From NCBI RefSeq assembly GCF_014170305.1, contig NZ_LZZT01000047.1:281879-345878 (forward strand): a DNA stretch of 64,000 bases. Reading direction: 5' to 3'. The stretch comes from Achromobacter sp. UMC71. GTDB taxonomy: Bacteria > Pseudomonadota > Gammaproteobacteria > Burkholderiales > Burkholderiaceae_B. Positions 26,153-35,132 of the stretch are shown here, piece after piece. Each line of letters opens with the position of its first letter. The first letter of the stretch is position 1. The position numbers and the translations under genes are program-made. The notes beneath the pieces are model-generated. The model saw only the letters and a list, made by a program, of their open reading frames with translations, did not search any database and was not told where the DNA came from.

Positions 26153-26881
26153 TCAGTCCCGCGGGGCGTCCGGCGCGGGCTCCGGCGCCGTGCCGGACGC
26201 GGCCGGCTGGCTCTCATCCACCGCCGTCAGCAGATACCCCGTGCCGCGCTGCGTCTCGATGCGCAGCGGCGATCCTTCGAGCTTCTTGCGCAGCCGCGCG
26301 ATATACACCTCGATCGCATTCGGCGCCGCGTCGTCGTCAAACGCAAACAACTTGTTCGCGATCTCCGACTTGCTGACCGCGCGATTCATCCCCGCCAGCA
26401 GGATTTCAAGCAAGCTGTATTCGCGCTTGGGCAGCTCGATGCGCTGCCCGGCCAGACTGACATGCCGCGCGGCGCTGTCGATCACCAGTTCCCCGAACCG
26501 CAACACGCCGGCTGCCTGCGCGCTGGGCCGCCGCAGCAATGCCCGGCAGCGCGCTTCCAGCTCGCGAAAATCAAACGGCTTGGCCAGGTAATCATCGGCC
26601 CCGGTATCGAGCGCATGTACCCGATCCTCGATATCGATCCGCGCCGTCAATGCCAGCACCGGTGTCTTGCTACCGCGGTCGCGCAACCGATGCAACACAT
26701 CAAACCCCGACATCCGCGGCAAGCCGATATCCAGAATCACCAGATCAAAGGTCTCGTACTGCAACACCCCATCCGCGCTCAAGCCATCACTCTGGTAATC
26801 GACGGCATGCCCAAGACGACGCAGTCGGCGTACGAGCGCGTCGGCCAGGTCCTCGTCGTCTTCGATCACCAGAATTCGCAT
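26153..26881 (-). CDS. OmpR/TctD-family response regulator
   Basis: The 242-residue regulator has a receiver domain (MRILVIEDDEDLADAL) with Asp51 in LVILDIGLPRMSG and the switch residues ALTA and AKPFDFREL. A winged-helix OmpR DNA-binding domain follows (LPKREYSLLEILLAGMNRAV, then IEVYIARLRKKLEGSPLRIE and QRGTGYLL). It is the first gene of an operon with the kinase and the binding protein. A proline/alanine-rich tail of about 15 residues is dispensable in appearance. Confidence 0.92.
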   Translation of the reverse strand: MRILVIEDDEDLADALVRRLRRLGHAVDYQSDGLSADGVLQYETFDLVILDIGLPRMSGFDVLHRLRDRGSKTPVLALTARIDIEDRVHALDTGADDYLAKPFDFRELEARCRALLRRPSAQAAGVLRFGELVIDSAARHVSLAGQRIELPKREYSLLEILLAGMNRAVSKSEIANKLFAFDDDAAPNAIEVYIARLRKKLEGSPLRIETQRGTGYLLTAVDESQPAASGTAPEPAPDAPRD

Positions 26882-26951
26882 GCGCGAGATTGTCGCATAA
26901 CGATCGAGGTCGTCCGCCGATTATCCGTCCCTGGAATAGGTCCGCGACCAC

Positions 26952-26977
26952 CGGACCCTCAGCGTCCGGAGGGTCCG
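26952..26977. terminator. Stem-loop between autotransporter 3' end and response regulator 5' end
   Basis: CGGACCCTC, an 8-base loop, then GAGGGTCCG: a perfect 9-bp stem. It lies 54 bases past the autotransporter stop on the minus strand and could end its transcript, although no T-run follows. Confidence 0.4.
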
Positions 26978-27030
26978 CTCTCGCCGAAGATGCGCGGCCC
27001 GCCGGGTAACAGCCGGGCGCCGCACACGCC

Positions 27031-30000
27031 TCAGAAATGCCAACGCACGTCAATCGATCCGGCGTGTTGGCGGTTGCCGCCGCCGAACTCGCCGGCGTAG
27101 CTCAAGCCGGCCGTCATGTTACGTATCTGCACGAGATCGGCGCCCAGCTCCAGGCTTGCGGCGTCGCGCGCGATCGGGGTTCCCGCCACGCTGAAAGCCG
27201 GGCCCTGGTCGAACGATAACGCGACCGAAGGCCGGGTTTCGCCATAGACATGGCGCCACCCGAGCATGCCGCGCAGCGCGATGCTCGAACCGGGTACCCG
27301 CCAGTTTCCACGCAGGCCCGCCAGGCTGCTGACGTTGCGCTGGCGCTGTCCGTCGCTGGACAGCGCCGCCGAGCCGCCGGACTCCGAGAACGCGTTCATG
27401 CGCAGCTGGCTCCATGCCAGGCCGACAAACGGCTCTATGCTGGCCGCGGCCGATAGCGGCAGCGCGTAGCCGAGCTCGGTGAACAACTGCGTGGTGGCAC
27501 CGCGATAGCCGGCAGTGAGCCGCTCGTCCAGGCTGCCATAGCGCACTTGCCGTTGCGAGTCGATCTGGTGCCAGGAATAGGCGCCGCCGGCCATCAGCTT
27601 GAGGGCGCCTGCGCCGAGCGCATAGGCCTTGCCGCCGTAGACGGTGGCGCTGTAGCTCTCGGTCTTGGCGCTGGCCTGGCGCGATTGCGCGCTCAGCCGC
27701 GCATCCGTGTAGCCGAAGGCGCCGCCCATGCGCCAGCCTGCGCCCACGGGCGCGTCCCCGCCTATTGTCAGCGAGGTGCTGTGCTGGGTCAGGTTCGGCG
27801 CGTTGCCGTCCCCAGCCAGGTTGCTCCATTCGCCGCCCAGTTGAACCCACAGCGGCGACGCGCCGCTGCGCGGCAGGGCCGAGAGGGGCAGCGGCGTGCC
27901 ATTGTCAACGGCCGCCGTGGGCGCGCCAGGCCGCATGGGCGCCGACAGGTTGTAGCGCAGCGCCGCCAGTCCGTTCTGGGAGGCGGGCGCCATGGCGGGG
28001 CCCGCCAGCGCCGAGACGACGCTGGCGTGGGTGTCGCCGGACAGTTGAGCCAGGGCCGGACTCAGGTCGGCCACGTGGGTACTCAACGCGACAGTGCGCC
28101 AGACTTCGTGCTGGTGTGGCAGGGCGTCGATAGCCGTGGCCACGTTGGCCTGGTTGGCGGTGTGGGTCAGGCTGGCCATGCCGCGGTCGTTGCGTTTGAG
28201 CGCGAGCGTGACGTCGTTGCCGTCGCCGCCCGTGATGCTGACCGGCGCATCGAGGAAAAGCAAGGGGTTGCGCAGCGTCGTGAACTCGCCCTTGACCGCG
28301 CCGGGGCTGCGCTTGGCGATCAGCGTGTAGGGACCATTCAATGGCTGCCATGCCGCCGCGTCCATGGGCGAGAGCTGCAGTTCCAGCGTGGCGCCGGTAA
28401 TGTCCACCTGTCCGGCGACATCCACGCGGCTGATCGCCGCAGGCGCCCCGCTCGCGCGCAGGGTGCCGTGGTTGACATAATCGCCGGTGATCACTTGCCC
28501 GCCGCCAGGATCGCCGGGCGCGTGTACCGCGCCCGCCTCGATCGTGGTGGCGCCCAGGCTGCCGGTACCGCCCAGCACGGTGCCGTTGCGCGCCAGCACG
28601 CTGGCGCCCAGCCGCGCGTTGTCGCGCAGCCACAGGCCGCCGCCGGCCACGGTGACGTGACCGACGTAGGCGCTGTTGTCGGCGTCCAGCGTGAACATGC
28701 CCGTGCCGGTCTTGATCACGCCGCCGGCGCCGCGGATCTGGCCGGTATAGACACTTTGTTGATTGTCGGCGCCGGTGGTCAGCGTGGCCGCGCCCAGCGC
28801 GACGCTGCCGCTGCCGGACAGCGAGCCGATGGTCTGGTCCAGGCCGCCCAGGTCGAGTTGCGTGCCGGCATTGAGCAGGAAGGCACTACGTGACGAGAAT
28901 CCCCGGGCCGAGCCGGCGCGCAACGTGCCGTTCAGGAGCAGCGTCGGCCCGGAATAGGCGCTGACGCCGGCCAGCACGAGTGTGCCGGGGCCCTGTTTGG
29001 TCAATCCACCAGCGCCCTGGCCATCGTTCAATGCGCCCGTCAGCTTCAGCGTGTAGGCCTGGGTGTCGATATTGCCAACGCCGGTCAGCGAGATCGCATT
29101 GCCCAGGGACAAGCCGTTGGCGGCTGCCTGCAGTGTGGCGCCTTGCGACATGGCGAGGAGGCCGGTGCCGAGCGCGTTGTTGTGACCCACCCCCAGCGTG
29201 CCTTCCCGCAACTGGGTGCCGCCGGAGTAACTGTTGTTGCCGGACAGTACCAGTGTGCCGGCCCCCGCTTTCACGAGGCTGCCTCGGTAGTTGGCATCGG
29301 TCTTGGCCGCCAGCGCAGCGATCCGTCCTTGGCGGACATCGATCTGGTCCTGGACCGATCTGTTTTGGTCGATGGCGGCAATGCGTGGCGCGTCGATGGC
29401 CGTCAGCGTCAGTTCGCTGTCAGTGCGTCCGGCGATGAAGTTGTCGTAGTCAGTGGTCTGGCTATACTTGTTACGCCATCCGGGGTGCGCCGATTCATAC
29501 AGTCCCAGCAAGAGCGCCCCCTGGGGATGGGCGCGCAGTGCCGCCATTGCCGCGTCGAAGCGCTTGGCCTTATAACCTGCCTTGATGTTCGACTGGATGG
29601 CTTCTTTGAGCAGGGCGCGGCCTTGGGTCATGCCGGCGATCATGTCAGGGGTGGCCGAGGCAGCGCTCGGCACGGCCACGATGCGGCTTTGCAGCGCGGC
29701 CTTTTCGGCGACCCAGGCGTCGATTTCCTTGGCTTCCTCGAGTCGGCGTTGCGTCAGGGCCGCTTCGGAAATGTTGTTTTTCCACGTGTCGGACACACCG
29801 GCGGGCAGGTTGGCGGTGAACTGCCCCAACAGCTGGGCGGGGCCGTCCATGCCTTTGCGCAGGTCCGGTACCCCCCAGCCGTAGACGACGTTTGGCGTGT
29901 CGGCGGGCCCCTCGCCGCGATGCGAGGCGGTGGTCAGCAGGATCGTGCGGATCTCCTCGTTGCCCAAGTATGGGTAGCGCTCCATCAGCAGGCCCAGCGC

Positions 30001-31086
30001 GCCGGTCACGTGCGGCGCCGCCATGGACGTGCCATTCCACGACACGTATTTGTCGTTACCGGCCACGTCGGCGCTGAGGATGTTGGTACCCGGCGCGGCG
30101 AGGCACCAATATTTGGCCAGGCCGCATTGGTTGAAGATCTGGTCACCTGATTGCTTCAGGCCCGTAACCGCAATCCAGTATTTTTCAATTTCCGGTCGGA
30201 AATAGGGCACGCCGGCGCGAATCGAGGAATTTTTTTTGCCGGCATTGCCATTGGCCCAGACCTGCAGCGTGCCATATTGCAACGAGACGTCCGCGGCGGC
30301 GTCCAGCCACGTTTTCTTGCCCGCGCCGTTCAGGCGCAGGTATGCCTGGGTGAAACCCTCCACGCTGCCATAGTCGTCCGCATCAGGCGGCGAACCCCAG
30401 CTGCTGTTGATGACGCGCACGCCGGCGGCCGCCAAATTGCCATAGGCGGCCTTGAAATAGTTGTAGTCCATGTTGGACCCGTATATGGACTCGTCCGTGC
30501 CGTTGGAGTTGGTGGTGTAGTACTGGCTGCCGAACGACACGCCCATCATGCCCAGGCCATTCTTGGCGGCGGCGATGGTACCCGAGACGTGGTTGCCGTG
30601 GTTATCGTTTGCCCCCGTTTTGCGAGCCAGGTCCGTCTTGCTGATGTAATCGCCTGGACGGTCGAAGGCATCGCCGGCGCGCCAGCTGAGCTGCGAGCCG
30701 TCCAGCTGGTCGCCGTCATTCCGATAGGTGCCTTTGACCTCCAGGGCAATGACGCCGCGGCGGGCGAACTCCTGATGCGTGGGCAGATAGCCGGAATCGA
30801 CTGACCCCAGCTTCACGCCCGCGCCGCTCAGGCCGCGCGCGTAAGCGTATTGCGCGTTCATCGCGTCCAGCCCCCAATCTGCCTTGAACTCCGGTTGCTT
30901 CGCCCAGCTCGCGACCGCGGCGTTCTCATCGTTGGTCCGGGTGCCGTCGTAATTGACGTAGGTCTGTGCCTGCGCAGTCGCCGCGAGCGCGTGGCCCAGC
31001 ACCAGAAGGGCTGCATGCGTGGCCAGAACGCCTGGGCGCACCTGGAAGTTTGCGGGGGGACGCTGGTGTGGCTTCTCTTGTTTCAT
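27031..31086 (-). CDS. Subtilisin-like autotransporter serine protease (SphB1-like)
   Basis: From the ATG at 31086 (ribosome site AAAGGGAAAAT) this is a 1351-residue type Va secreted protease. A long signal peptide ends near ATAQAQT. The S8 peptidase domain has the triad Asp97 (SVDSGY), His163 (DNHGNHVSGT) and Ser354 (NGTSMAAPHV), with the oxyanion Asn in WANGNAG. Passenger-associated repeats follow (GTLVLSGNNSYSGGTQL and GTLVLAGVSAYSGPTLL). The C-terminal about 270 residues form the autotransporter barrel ending in SIDVRWHF. Bordetella SphB1 matures filamentous haemagglutinin; here the substrate is unknown, and no SphB1-type lipobox is seen. Divergent from the citrate transporter. Confidence 0.92.
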   Translation of the reverse strand: MKQEKPHQRPPANFQVRPGVLATHAALLVLGHALAATAQAQTYVNYDGTRTNDENAAVASWAKQPEFKADWGLDAMNAQYAYARGLSGAGVKLGSVDSGYLPTHQEFARRGVIALEVKGTYRNDGDQLDGSQLSWRAGDAFDRPGDYISKTDLARKTGANDNHGNHVSGTIAAAKNGLGMMGVSFGSQYYTTNSNGTDESIYGSNMDYNYFKAAYGNLAAAGVRVINSSWGSPPDADDYGSVEGFTQAYLRLNGAGKKTWLDAAADVSLQYGTLQVWANGNAGKKNSSIRAGVPYFRPEIEKYWIAVTGLKQSGDQIFNQCGLAKYWCLAAPGTNILSADVAGNDKYVSWNGTSMAAPHVTGALGLLMERYPYLGNEEIRTILLTTASHRGEGPADTPNVVYGWGVPDLRKGMDGPAQLLGQFTANLPAGVSDTWKNNISEAALTQRRLEEAKEIDAWVAEKAALQSRIVAVPSAASATPDMIAGMTQGRALLKEAIQSNIKAGYKAKRFDAAMAALRAHPQGALLLGLYESAHPGWRNKYSQTTDYDNFIAGRTDSELTLTAIDAPRIAAIDQNRSVQDQIDVRQGRIAALAAKTDANYRGSLVKAGAGTLVLSGNNSYSGGTQLREGTLGVGHNNALGTGLLAMSQGATLQAAANGLSLGNAISLTGVGNIDTQAYTLKLTGALNDGQGAGGLTKQGPGTLVLAGVSAYSGPTLLLNGTLRAGSARGFSSRSAFLLNAGTQLDLGGLDQTIGSLSGSGSVALGAATLTTGADNQQSVYTGQIRGAGGVIKTGTGMFTLDADNSAYVGHVTVAGGGLWLRDNARLGASVLARNGTVLGGTGSLGATTIEAGAVHAPGDPGGGQVITGDYVNHGTLRASGAPAAISRVDVAGQVDITGATLELQLSPMDAAAWQPLNGPYTLIAKRSPGAVKGEFTTLRNPLLFLDAPVSITGGDGNDVTLALKRNDRGMASLTHTANQANVATAIDALPHQHEVWRTVALSTHVADLSPALAQLSGDTHASVVSALAGPAMAPASQNGLAALRYNLSAPMRPGAPTAAVDNGTPLPLSALPRSGASPLWVQLGGEWSNLAGDGNAPNLTQHSTSLTIGGDAPVGAGWRMGGAFGYTDARLSAQSRQASAKTESYSATVYGGKAYALGAGALKLMAGGAYSWHQIDSQRQVRYGSLDERLTAGYRGATTQLFTELGYALPLSAAASIEPFVGLAWSQLRMNAFSESGGSAALSSDGQRQRNVSSLAGLRGNWRVPGSSIALRGMLGWRHVYGETRPSVALSFDQGPAFSVAGTPIARDAASLELGADLVQIRNMTAGLSYAGEFGGGNRQHAGSIDVRWHF

Positions 31087-31385
31087 ATTTTCCCTTTGAG
31101 ATCGCGCGGCGTCCCGGCCGGACACGGGGCTGCCGCTCCCGGCCGGGCGCTGCTTGTTATGAAATGACGTGAATGGAGCAACTCGGATCAGCGTAGGGAT
31201 TGTGTGTCGGCGAGAGCGAAGACGGTTGCATCCGCAGAGATTTTCAGATTTGTCCTAGGTCTCTCGTTGGCCAGCGTCGAGCGTCGTTCCGGGCGGTCAC
31301 GACAGGTTCCCGACAGCTTTTGCTCCTAGCCTTCCGGCCCAGCGCTCCCCAAGGCGCACATAACAACGAGTCCGGAGATACCCCA
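31087..31385. promoter_or_regulatory. Divergent intergenic region, autotransporter / CitMHS transporter
   Basis: About 300 bases separate the two divergent starts. The only elements I can support are the ribosome sites at either end: AAAGGGAA before the autotransporter and TCCGGAGATACCCC before the transporter. No convincing promoter, operator palindrome or small gene is visible. Confidence 0.4.
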
Positions 31386-32726
31386 ATGCTTTTGACCCTG
31401 CTCGGCTTCGGCATGGTGATCACGTTCATGACGTTGATCATGACCAAGCGCCTGTCGCCGTTGGTTGCCCTTATCCTTGTCCCCATTATTTTTGCCCTGC
31501 TGGGCGGCTTCGGCGCCGGCATCGACAAGATGATGCTCGACGGCATCCGCAAAATCGCGCCGACCGGCGTGATGCTGATGTTCGCCATCCTGTACTTCGG
31601 CGTCATGATCGACGCGGGCCTGTTCGACCCCATCGTGGGCCGCATCCTGCACGCCGTGAAGGGCGATCCGCTCAAGATCGTCGTCGGCACCACGGTGCTG
31701 GCCCTGGTGATCTCCCTGGACGGCGACGGCTCCACCACCTACATGATCGTGGTGGCCTCCATGCTGCCGCTGTACCGCCGCCTGAAAATGAATGCGCTGT
31801 CCATGACCTGCCTGGCCATGCTGGCCAGCGGTGTCATGAACCTGACGCCGTGGGGCGGGCCGACTGCCCGCGCCGCCAGCGCGCTGCATGTGGACGCCGG
31901 CGACATCTTCGTGCCGCTGGTGCCGGTGATGGGCGTGGCCATCGTCGCCATCCTGGTGCTGGCCTTCTTCCTGGGTCTGCGCGAGCGCCGCCGCCTGGGC
32001 GTGCTGTCGCTGCCGGACGGCGCTTCGCTACATGCGGGCTACGACGAGGACGGCCCCAAGAACTTGCCGGAAATCGAAGTCGACCACGATCTGCGCCGCC
32101 CCAAGCTGCTGTGGGTCAATGCCGGCCTGACGCTGGCGCTGATGGTGAGCCTGGTCTTGGGCGTGCTGCCCTTGCCGGTGCTGTTCATGATCGCCTTCGC
32201 CATTGCACTGATCATCAATTACCCGAACCTGGCCGAGCAGCGCCGCCGCGTTGCGCAGCACGCCGGCAACGTGCTGTCGGTGGTGTCGCTGATTTTCGCG
32301 GCCGGCATCTTCACCGGCATCCTGTCCGGCACTGGCATGGTCGAAGCCATGTCGCGCAGCCTGCTGGCCGTGATTCCCGACGCGCTTGGCCCCTACCTGG
32401 CCGGTATCACCGCGCTGGTCAGCCTGCCGTTCACGTTCTTCATGTCCAACGATGCCTTCTATTTCGGCGTGCTGCCGATCCTGAGCGAGGCCGCGCAAGG
32501 CTATGGCATTTCCCCCGTGGAAATGGCGCGCGCGTCCCTGATCGGCCAGCCGGTGCACCTGCTCAGTCCGCTGGTGCCGTCCACCTACCTGCTGGTCGGC
32601 CTGGCCGGTGTCGAGTTCGGCGATCACCAGCGTTATTCGCTCAAGTGGGCCACGATGGTCTGCCTGGTCATGCTGGCCGCGGCGCTGGCATTCGGCTTGT
32701 TCCCCCTGGTCGGTTCCGTCGCCTGA
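31386..32726 (+). CDS. CitMHS-family metal-citrate:H+ symporter
   Basis: This 446-residue inner-membrane carrier has about 11-12 hydrophobic segments. It begins MLLTLLGFGMVITFMTLIMT and contains the family landmarks VISLDGDGSTTYMIVVAS, MNLTPWGGPTARAASALHVD and SNDAFYFGVLPILSEAA. CitMHS proteins take up citrate complexed with Mg2+ or other divalent metal in exchange for protons. I use the ATG at 31386, preceded by GGAG; the upstream in-frame extension is not hydrophobic. The SDR gene follows after 40 bases and is likely co-transcribed. Confidence 0.92.
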   Translation: MLLTLLGFGMVITFMTLIMTKRLSPLVALILVPIIFALLGGFGAGIDKMMLDGIRKIAPTGVMLMFAILYFGVMIDAGLFDPIVGRILHAVKGDPLKIVVGTTVLALVISLDGDGSTTYMIVVASMLPLYRRLKMNALSMTCLAMLASGVMNLTPWGGPTARAASALHVDAGDIFVPLVPVMGVAIVAILVLAFFLGLRERRRLGVLSLPDGASLHAGYDEDGPKNLPEIEVDHDLRRPKLLWVNAGLTLALMVSLVLGVLPLPVLFMIAFAIALIINYPNLAEQRRRVAQHAGNVLSVVSLIFAAGIFTGILSGTGMVEAMSRSLLAVIPDALGPYLAGITALVSLPFTFFMSNDAFYFGVLPILSEAAQGYGISPVEMARASLIGQPVHLLSPLVPSTYLLVGLAGVEFGDHQRYSLKWATMVCLVMLAAALAFGLFPLVGSVA

Positions 32727-32766
32727 CCGGCGGCACCGCTACGCGTTTCTTGAAAGGAGGTCGTTC

Positions 32767-33507
32767 ATGGCTTTGCGCATTGCTTATGTCACCAGCGGGA
32801 TGGGCCACACGGGCACCGCGATCTGCCAGGCGCTGCACCACGCGGGGCACCGCGTCGTGGCCGGCTGCGGGCCGCGTTCGTCCCGCAAGGATCACTGGTT
32901 GAAGGAACAGAAGTCGTTGGGTTATGACTTCATCGCGTCCGAAGGCGACGCCACCGACTGGGCTTCGACCGAGGCAGCCTTCGCCAAGGTGCGCCGCGAG
33001 GTAGGCGACATCGATGTGCTGGTCAACAACGCCGGCGCCATGCTGGACATGCGCTTTCGGCAGATGAGCCACGCCGACTGGTCGGCGGTGCTGCGCAGCA
33101 ACCTGGACACGTTGTTCAACAGCACCAAGCAGGTCGTCGACAGCATGGCCGACCGCGGCTGGGGCCGCATCATCAATATCGGTTCCGTTGCCGCCGAGAA
33201 AGGCCAGATCGGCCAGATCAACTATGCCACCGCCAAGGGCGCGGTCATCGGCTTCACGCGGTCGCTGGCGCAGGAAGTGGCGGCGCGCGGGGTGACGGTC
33301 AACCTGGTGTCGCCGGGCTTCATCGCCGATGACACGGTGAAGGCATTTCCGCCGGCGCTGCTGGACCGCATCATCGAAAGCGTGCCGGTGGGCCGGCTGG
33401 GCACCGCCAAGGATCTGGCCGGGCTATGCGCCTGGCTGGCGTCGGATGAAGCGGCGTTCGTGACCGGCGCCAACTACGCCATCAACGGCGGTGTGTACAT
33501 GAGCTAG
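32767..33507 (+). CDS. SDR-family acetoacetyl-CoA reductase-like oxidoreductase
   Basis: This 246-residue NAD(P)-dependent enzyme is preceded by a near-perfect ribosome site (GAAAGGAGGT). The cofactor loop reads TSGMGHTGTAICQAL, a variant of the TGGMGGIG form of PhaB-type reductases. Downstream are VLVNNAGAMLDMRFRQM, the catalytic NIGSVAAEKGQIGQINYATAKG (Tyr and Lys in YATAK) and the C-terminal GVYMS. It most resembles PhbB acetoacetyl-CoA reductases, but no PHA synthase gene is adjacent, so the physiological substrate is open. It lies directly after the citrate transporter. Confidence 0.85.
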   Translation: MALRIAYVTSGMGHTGTAICQALHHAGHRVVAGCGPRSSRKDHWLKEQKSLGYDFIASEGDATDWASTEAAFAKVRREVGDIDVLVNNAGAMLDMRFRQMSHADWSAVLRSNLDTLFNSTKQVVDSMADRGWGRIINIGSVAAEKGQIGQINYATAKGAVIGFTRSLAQEVAARGVTVNLVSPGFIADDTVKAFPPALLDRIIESVPVGRLGTAKDLAGLCAWLASDEAAFVTGANYAINGGVYMS

Positions 33508-33542
33508 GGCCTGCGCCCGGCGCCTTCTGGCGCTCGCAGGCC
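33508..33542. terminator. Bidirectional hairpin between convergent genes
   Basis: GGCCTGCG at 33508 pairs with CGCAGGCC at 33535, with an inner GGCGCC-rich loop. It lies exactly between the stops of the SDR gene and the convergent gene at 33543, followed by TTATT. Confidence 0.65.
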
Positions 33543-33947
33543 TTATTGGCCCCGGCTTCGCAGGAAGTCGGGGATCGAGGTGGCGGCACGCTTGCTGTCC
33601 GCCAGCCATTCCACGCGCCACTCGGTGATGCGTTCGACGGTGACATGCTCGAACACGCCCGGGGTCGGCTCGCCGATGCACTCGCGTTGCCGCACCAGCA
33701 CCAACGGGCGTTCGGCGCCTGGCGTTTCGTCCGCGCACTCGGCCGCGTCCTCGAAGGTGGCGAACGGATAGTAGTAGTCGTCGCCATCGTGCAGGTCTTC
33801 CCCGCCGGCGTGCGGATGCACCCATACCCGGTATTCCAGGACGTCGTCGTAGAAGTAGCCGCCGCCCGAATGGGTGATGGCGGGGTATTCGCCGACCTGG
33901 TCGGGGTCGATGGCGGCGGGGTAGGGGGAGGCGGGCGTGGCTGTCAT
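33543..33947 (-). CDS. Conserved hypothetical protein, 134 aa
   Basis: This small acidic cytoplasmic protein starts MTATPASPYPAAIDPDQVGE. It has a very aromatic core (SGGGYFYDDVLEYRVWVHPH, then GDDYYYPFATFEDAAECADE) followed by RPLVLVRQRECIGEPTPGVF and ERITEWRVEWLAD. Similar proteins are, in my recollection, sometimes labelled GNAT acetyltransferase, but I see no acetyl-CoA binding motif. Function unknown. The gene is isolated: convergent with the SDR gene, and about 130 bases from the LysR gene in the same direction. Confidence 0.7.
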   Translation of the reverse strand: MTATPASPYPAAIDPDQVGEYPAITHSGGGYFYDDVLEYRVWVHPHAGGEDLHDGDDYYYPFATFEDAAECADETPGAERPLVLVRQRECIGEPTPGVFEHVTVERITEWRVEWLADSKRAATSIPDFLRSRGQ

Positions 33948-34076
33948 GGTGGAACGTTGCGGCTGAAATGGATTGTCAGGCGCAAGTGTAGCGAGGGTAA
34001 TGGTTTCCGTATTGGCTTGACTTGCACGCACGCTGCTCCAGCGATTGCCGCTGATGCGTCTGCTGCCGCTATCGGC

Positions 34077-35009
34077 TCATCCGACCCCTGCATTCTCCCC
34101 GCTCGCAAACATATCCACCAACGTCTGCCTCAGCCAGCGCTGCGCCGGCACGGTGTCGTTGCGTTGATGCCAGAACAGGCTCAGTATCCGCGGCGGCGCA
34201 TGCAGCGGCAGTGGCATAGCGTGCAGGTAGGGGGCGTGCGGGGATTGCGCGCCCAGGTTGCGCGGCAGCACGGCCAGCATGTCGGAATGGCGCACCATTT
34301 CATACGCCACGCCATAGTGGTTGACGATGGCAACCACGTTGCGCGACAAGCCGCGCGCCGCCAGGTAGATGTCGTAGGACGGCAGCGCGGTGCCGGCCAG
34401 GCTGACGTCGACGTGACGCGCGGCCAGGAAGGCGCGGGTGCTCAGGCGCTTCATGGCCGCCAGGGGATGGCCGGCGCGCATGAAGCAGGCGTAATCGACC
34501 CGCCAGAGCGAACGCGAGCGGATGTGGTTGGCGTGCTGGGCTTCGTTTACGTACACGCTCAGCACGCAGTCGACACGGTTGTCTTCCAGCTGGTCGGCGA
34601 TTTCCAGCACGGTGTTGGGTACGGTGCGCACGCGCGCCAGCGGCGCGACCTGCGCCAGGTGGTTGCACAGGCGCGGCATGACGACGCCGGCGGTGTAGTC
34701 GGACATGGACAGGCTGAATTCCACCGAGGCCTGGGCCGGGTCGAAGGCCTGGGCGTCCAGGGCGCCGCGCATGCGGCCCAAGGCTTCGCCCAGTTCGGCC
34801 CATAGGACGGCGGCGCGCTGGGTGGGCATGACGCCGTTGCCGGACCGCACAAACAGCGGGTCCTGCAGCCCGTCGCGCAGGCGGGCCAGGGCATTGCTGA
34901 CGGCGGGCTGGGTCATGAACAGTGCGTTGGCGGCGCGGGTGACGCTGCCTTCCGTCATCAAGGCTTCGAAGACCTTGAGCAGGTTCAGATCGAGGGTACG
35001 GAAGGTCAT
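34077..35009 (-). CDS. LysR-family transcriptional regulator (divergent from MFS gene)
   Basis: The 310-residue protein has an N-terminal winged helix-turn-helix (LDLNLLKVFEALMTEGSVTR, then AANALFMTQPAVSNALARLR) and a NodD/NahR-like effector domain. It is divergent from the MFS permease at 35133, with 123 bases between the starts. That gap contains a CACTAGTG palindrome at 35023-35030 and a TTAGTGAG element further on, plausible operator halves. By LysR convention it should activate the permease, GAF protein and amidohydrolase genes in response to their substrate. Confidence 0.9.
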   Translation of the reverse strand: MTFRTLDLNLLKVFEALMTEGSVTRAANALFMTQPAVSNALARLRDGLQDPLFVRSGNGVMPTQRAAVLWAELGEALGRMRGALDAQAFDPAQASVEFSLSMSDYTAGVVMPRLCNHLAQVAPLARVRTVPNTVLEIADQLEDNRVDCVLSVYVNEAQHANHIRSRSLWRVDYACFMRAGHPLAAMKRLSTRAFLAARHVDVSLAGTALPSYDIYLAARGLSRNVVAIVNHYGVAYEMVRHSDMLAVLPRNLGAQSPHAPYLHAMPLPLHAPPRILSLFWHQRNDTVPAQRWLRQTLVDMFASGENAGVG

Positions 35010-35132
35010 GGCAGGTCATTCACACTAGTGATGGTGGGCATCATAACTATAAATTAGTGAGATAAAACCGCGCATGCCTATCATGCGTTCTCTCATCCAG
35101 TACGGCTCGAGCCGTCGACCAAGGGGAACCGC

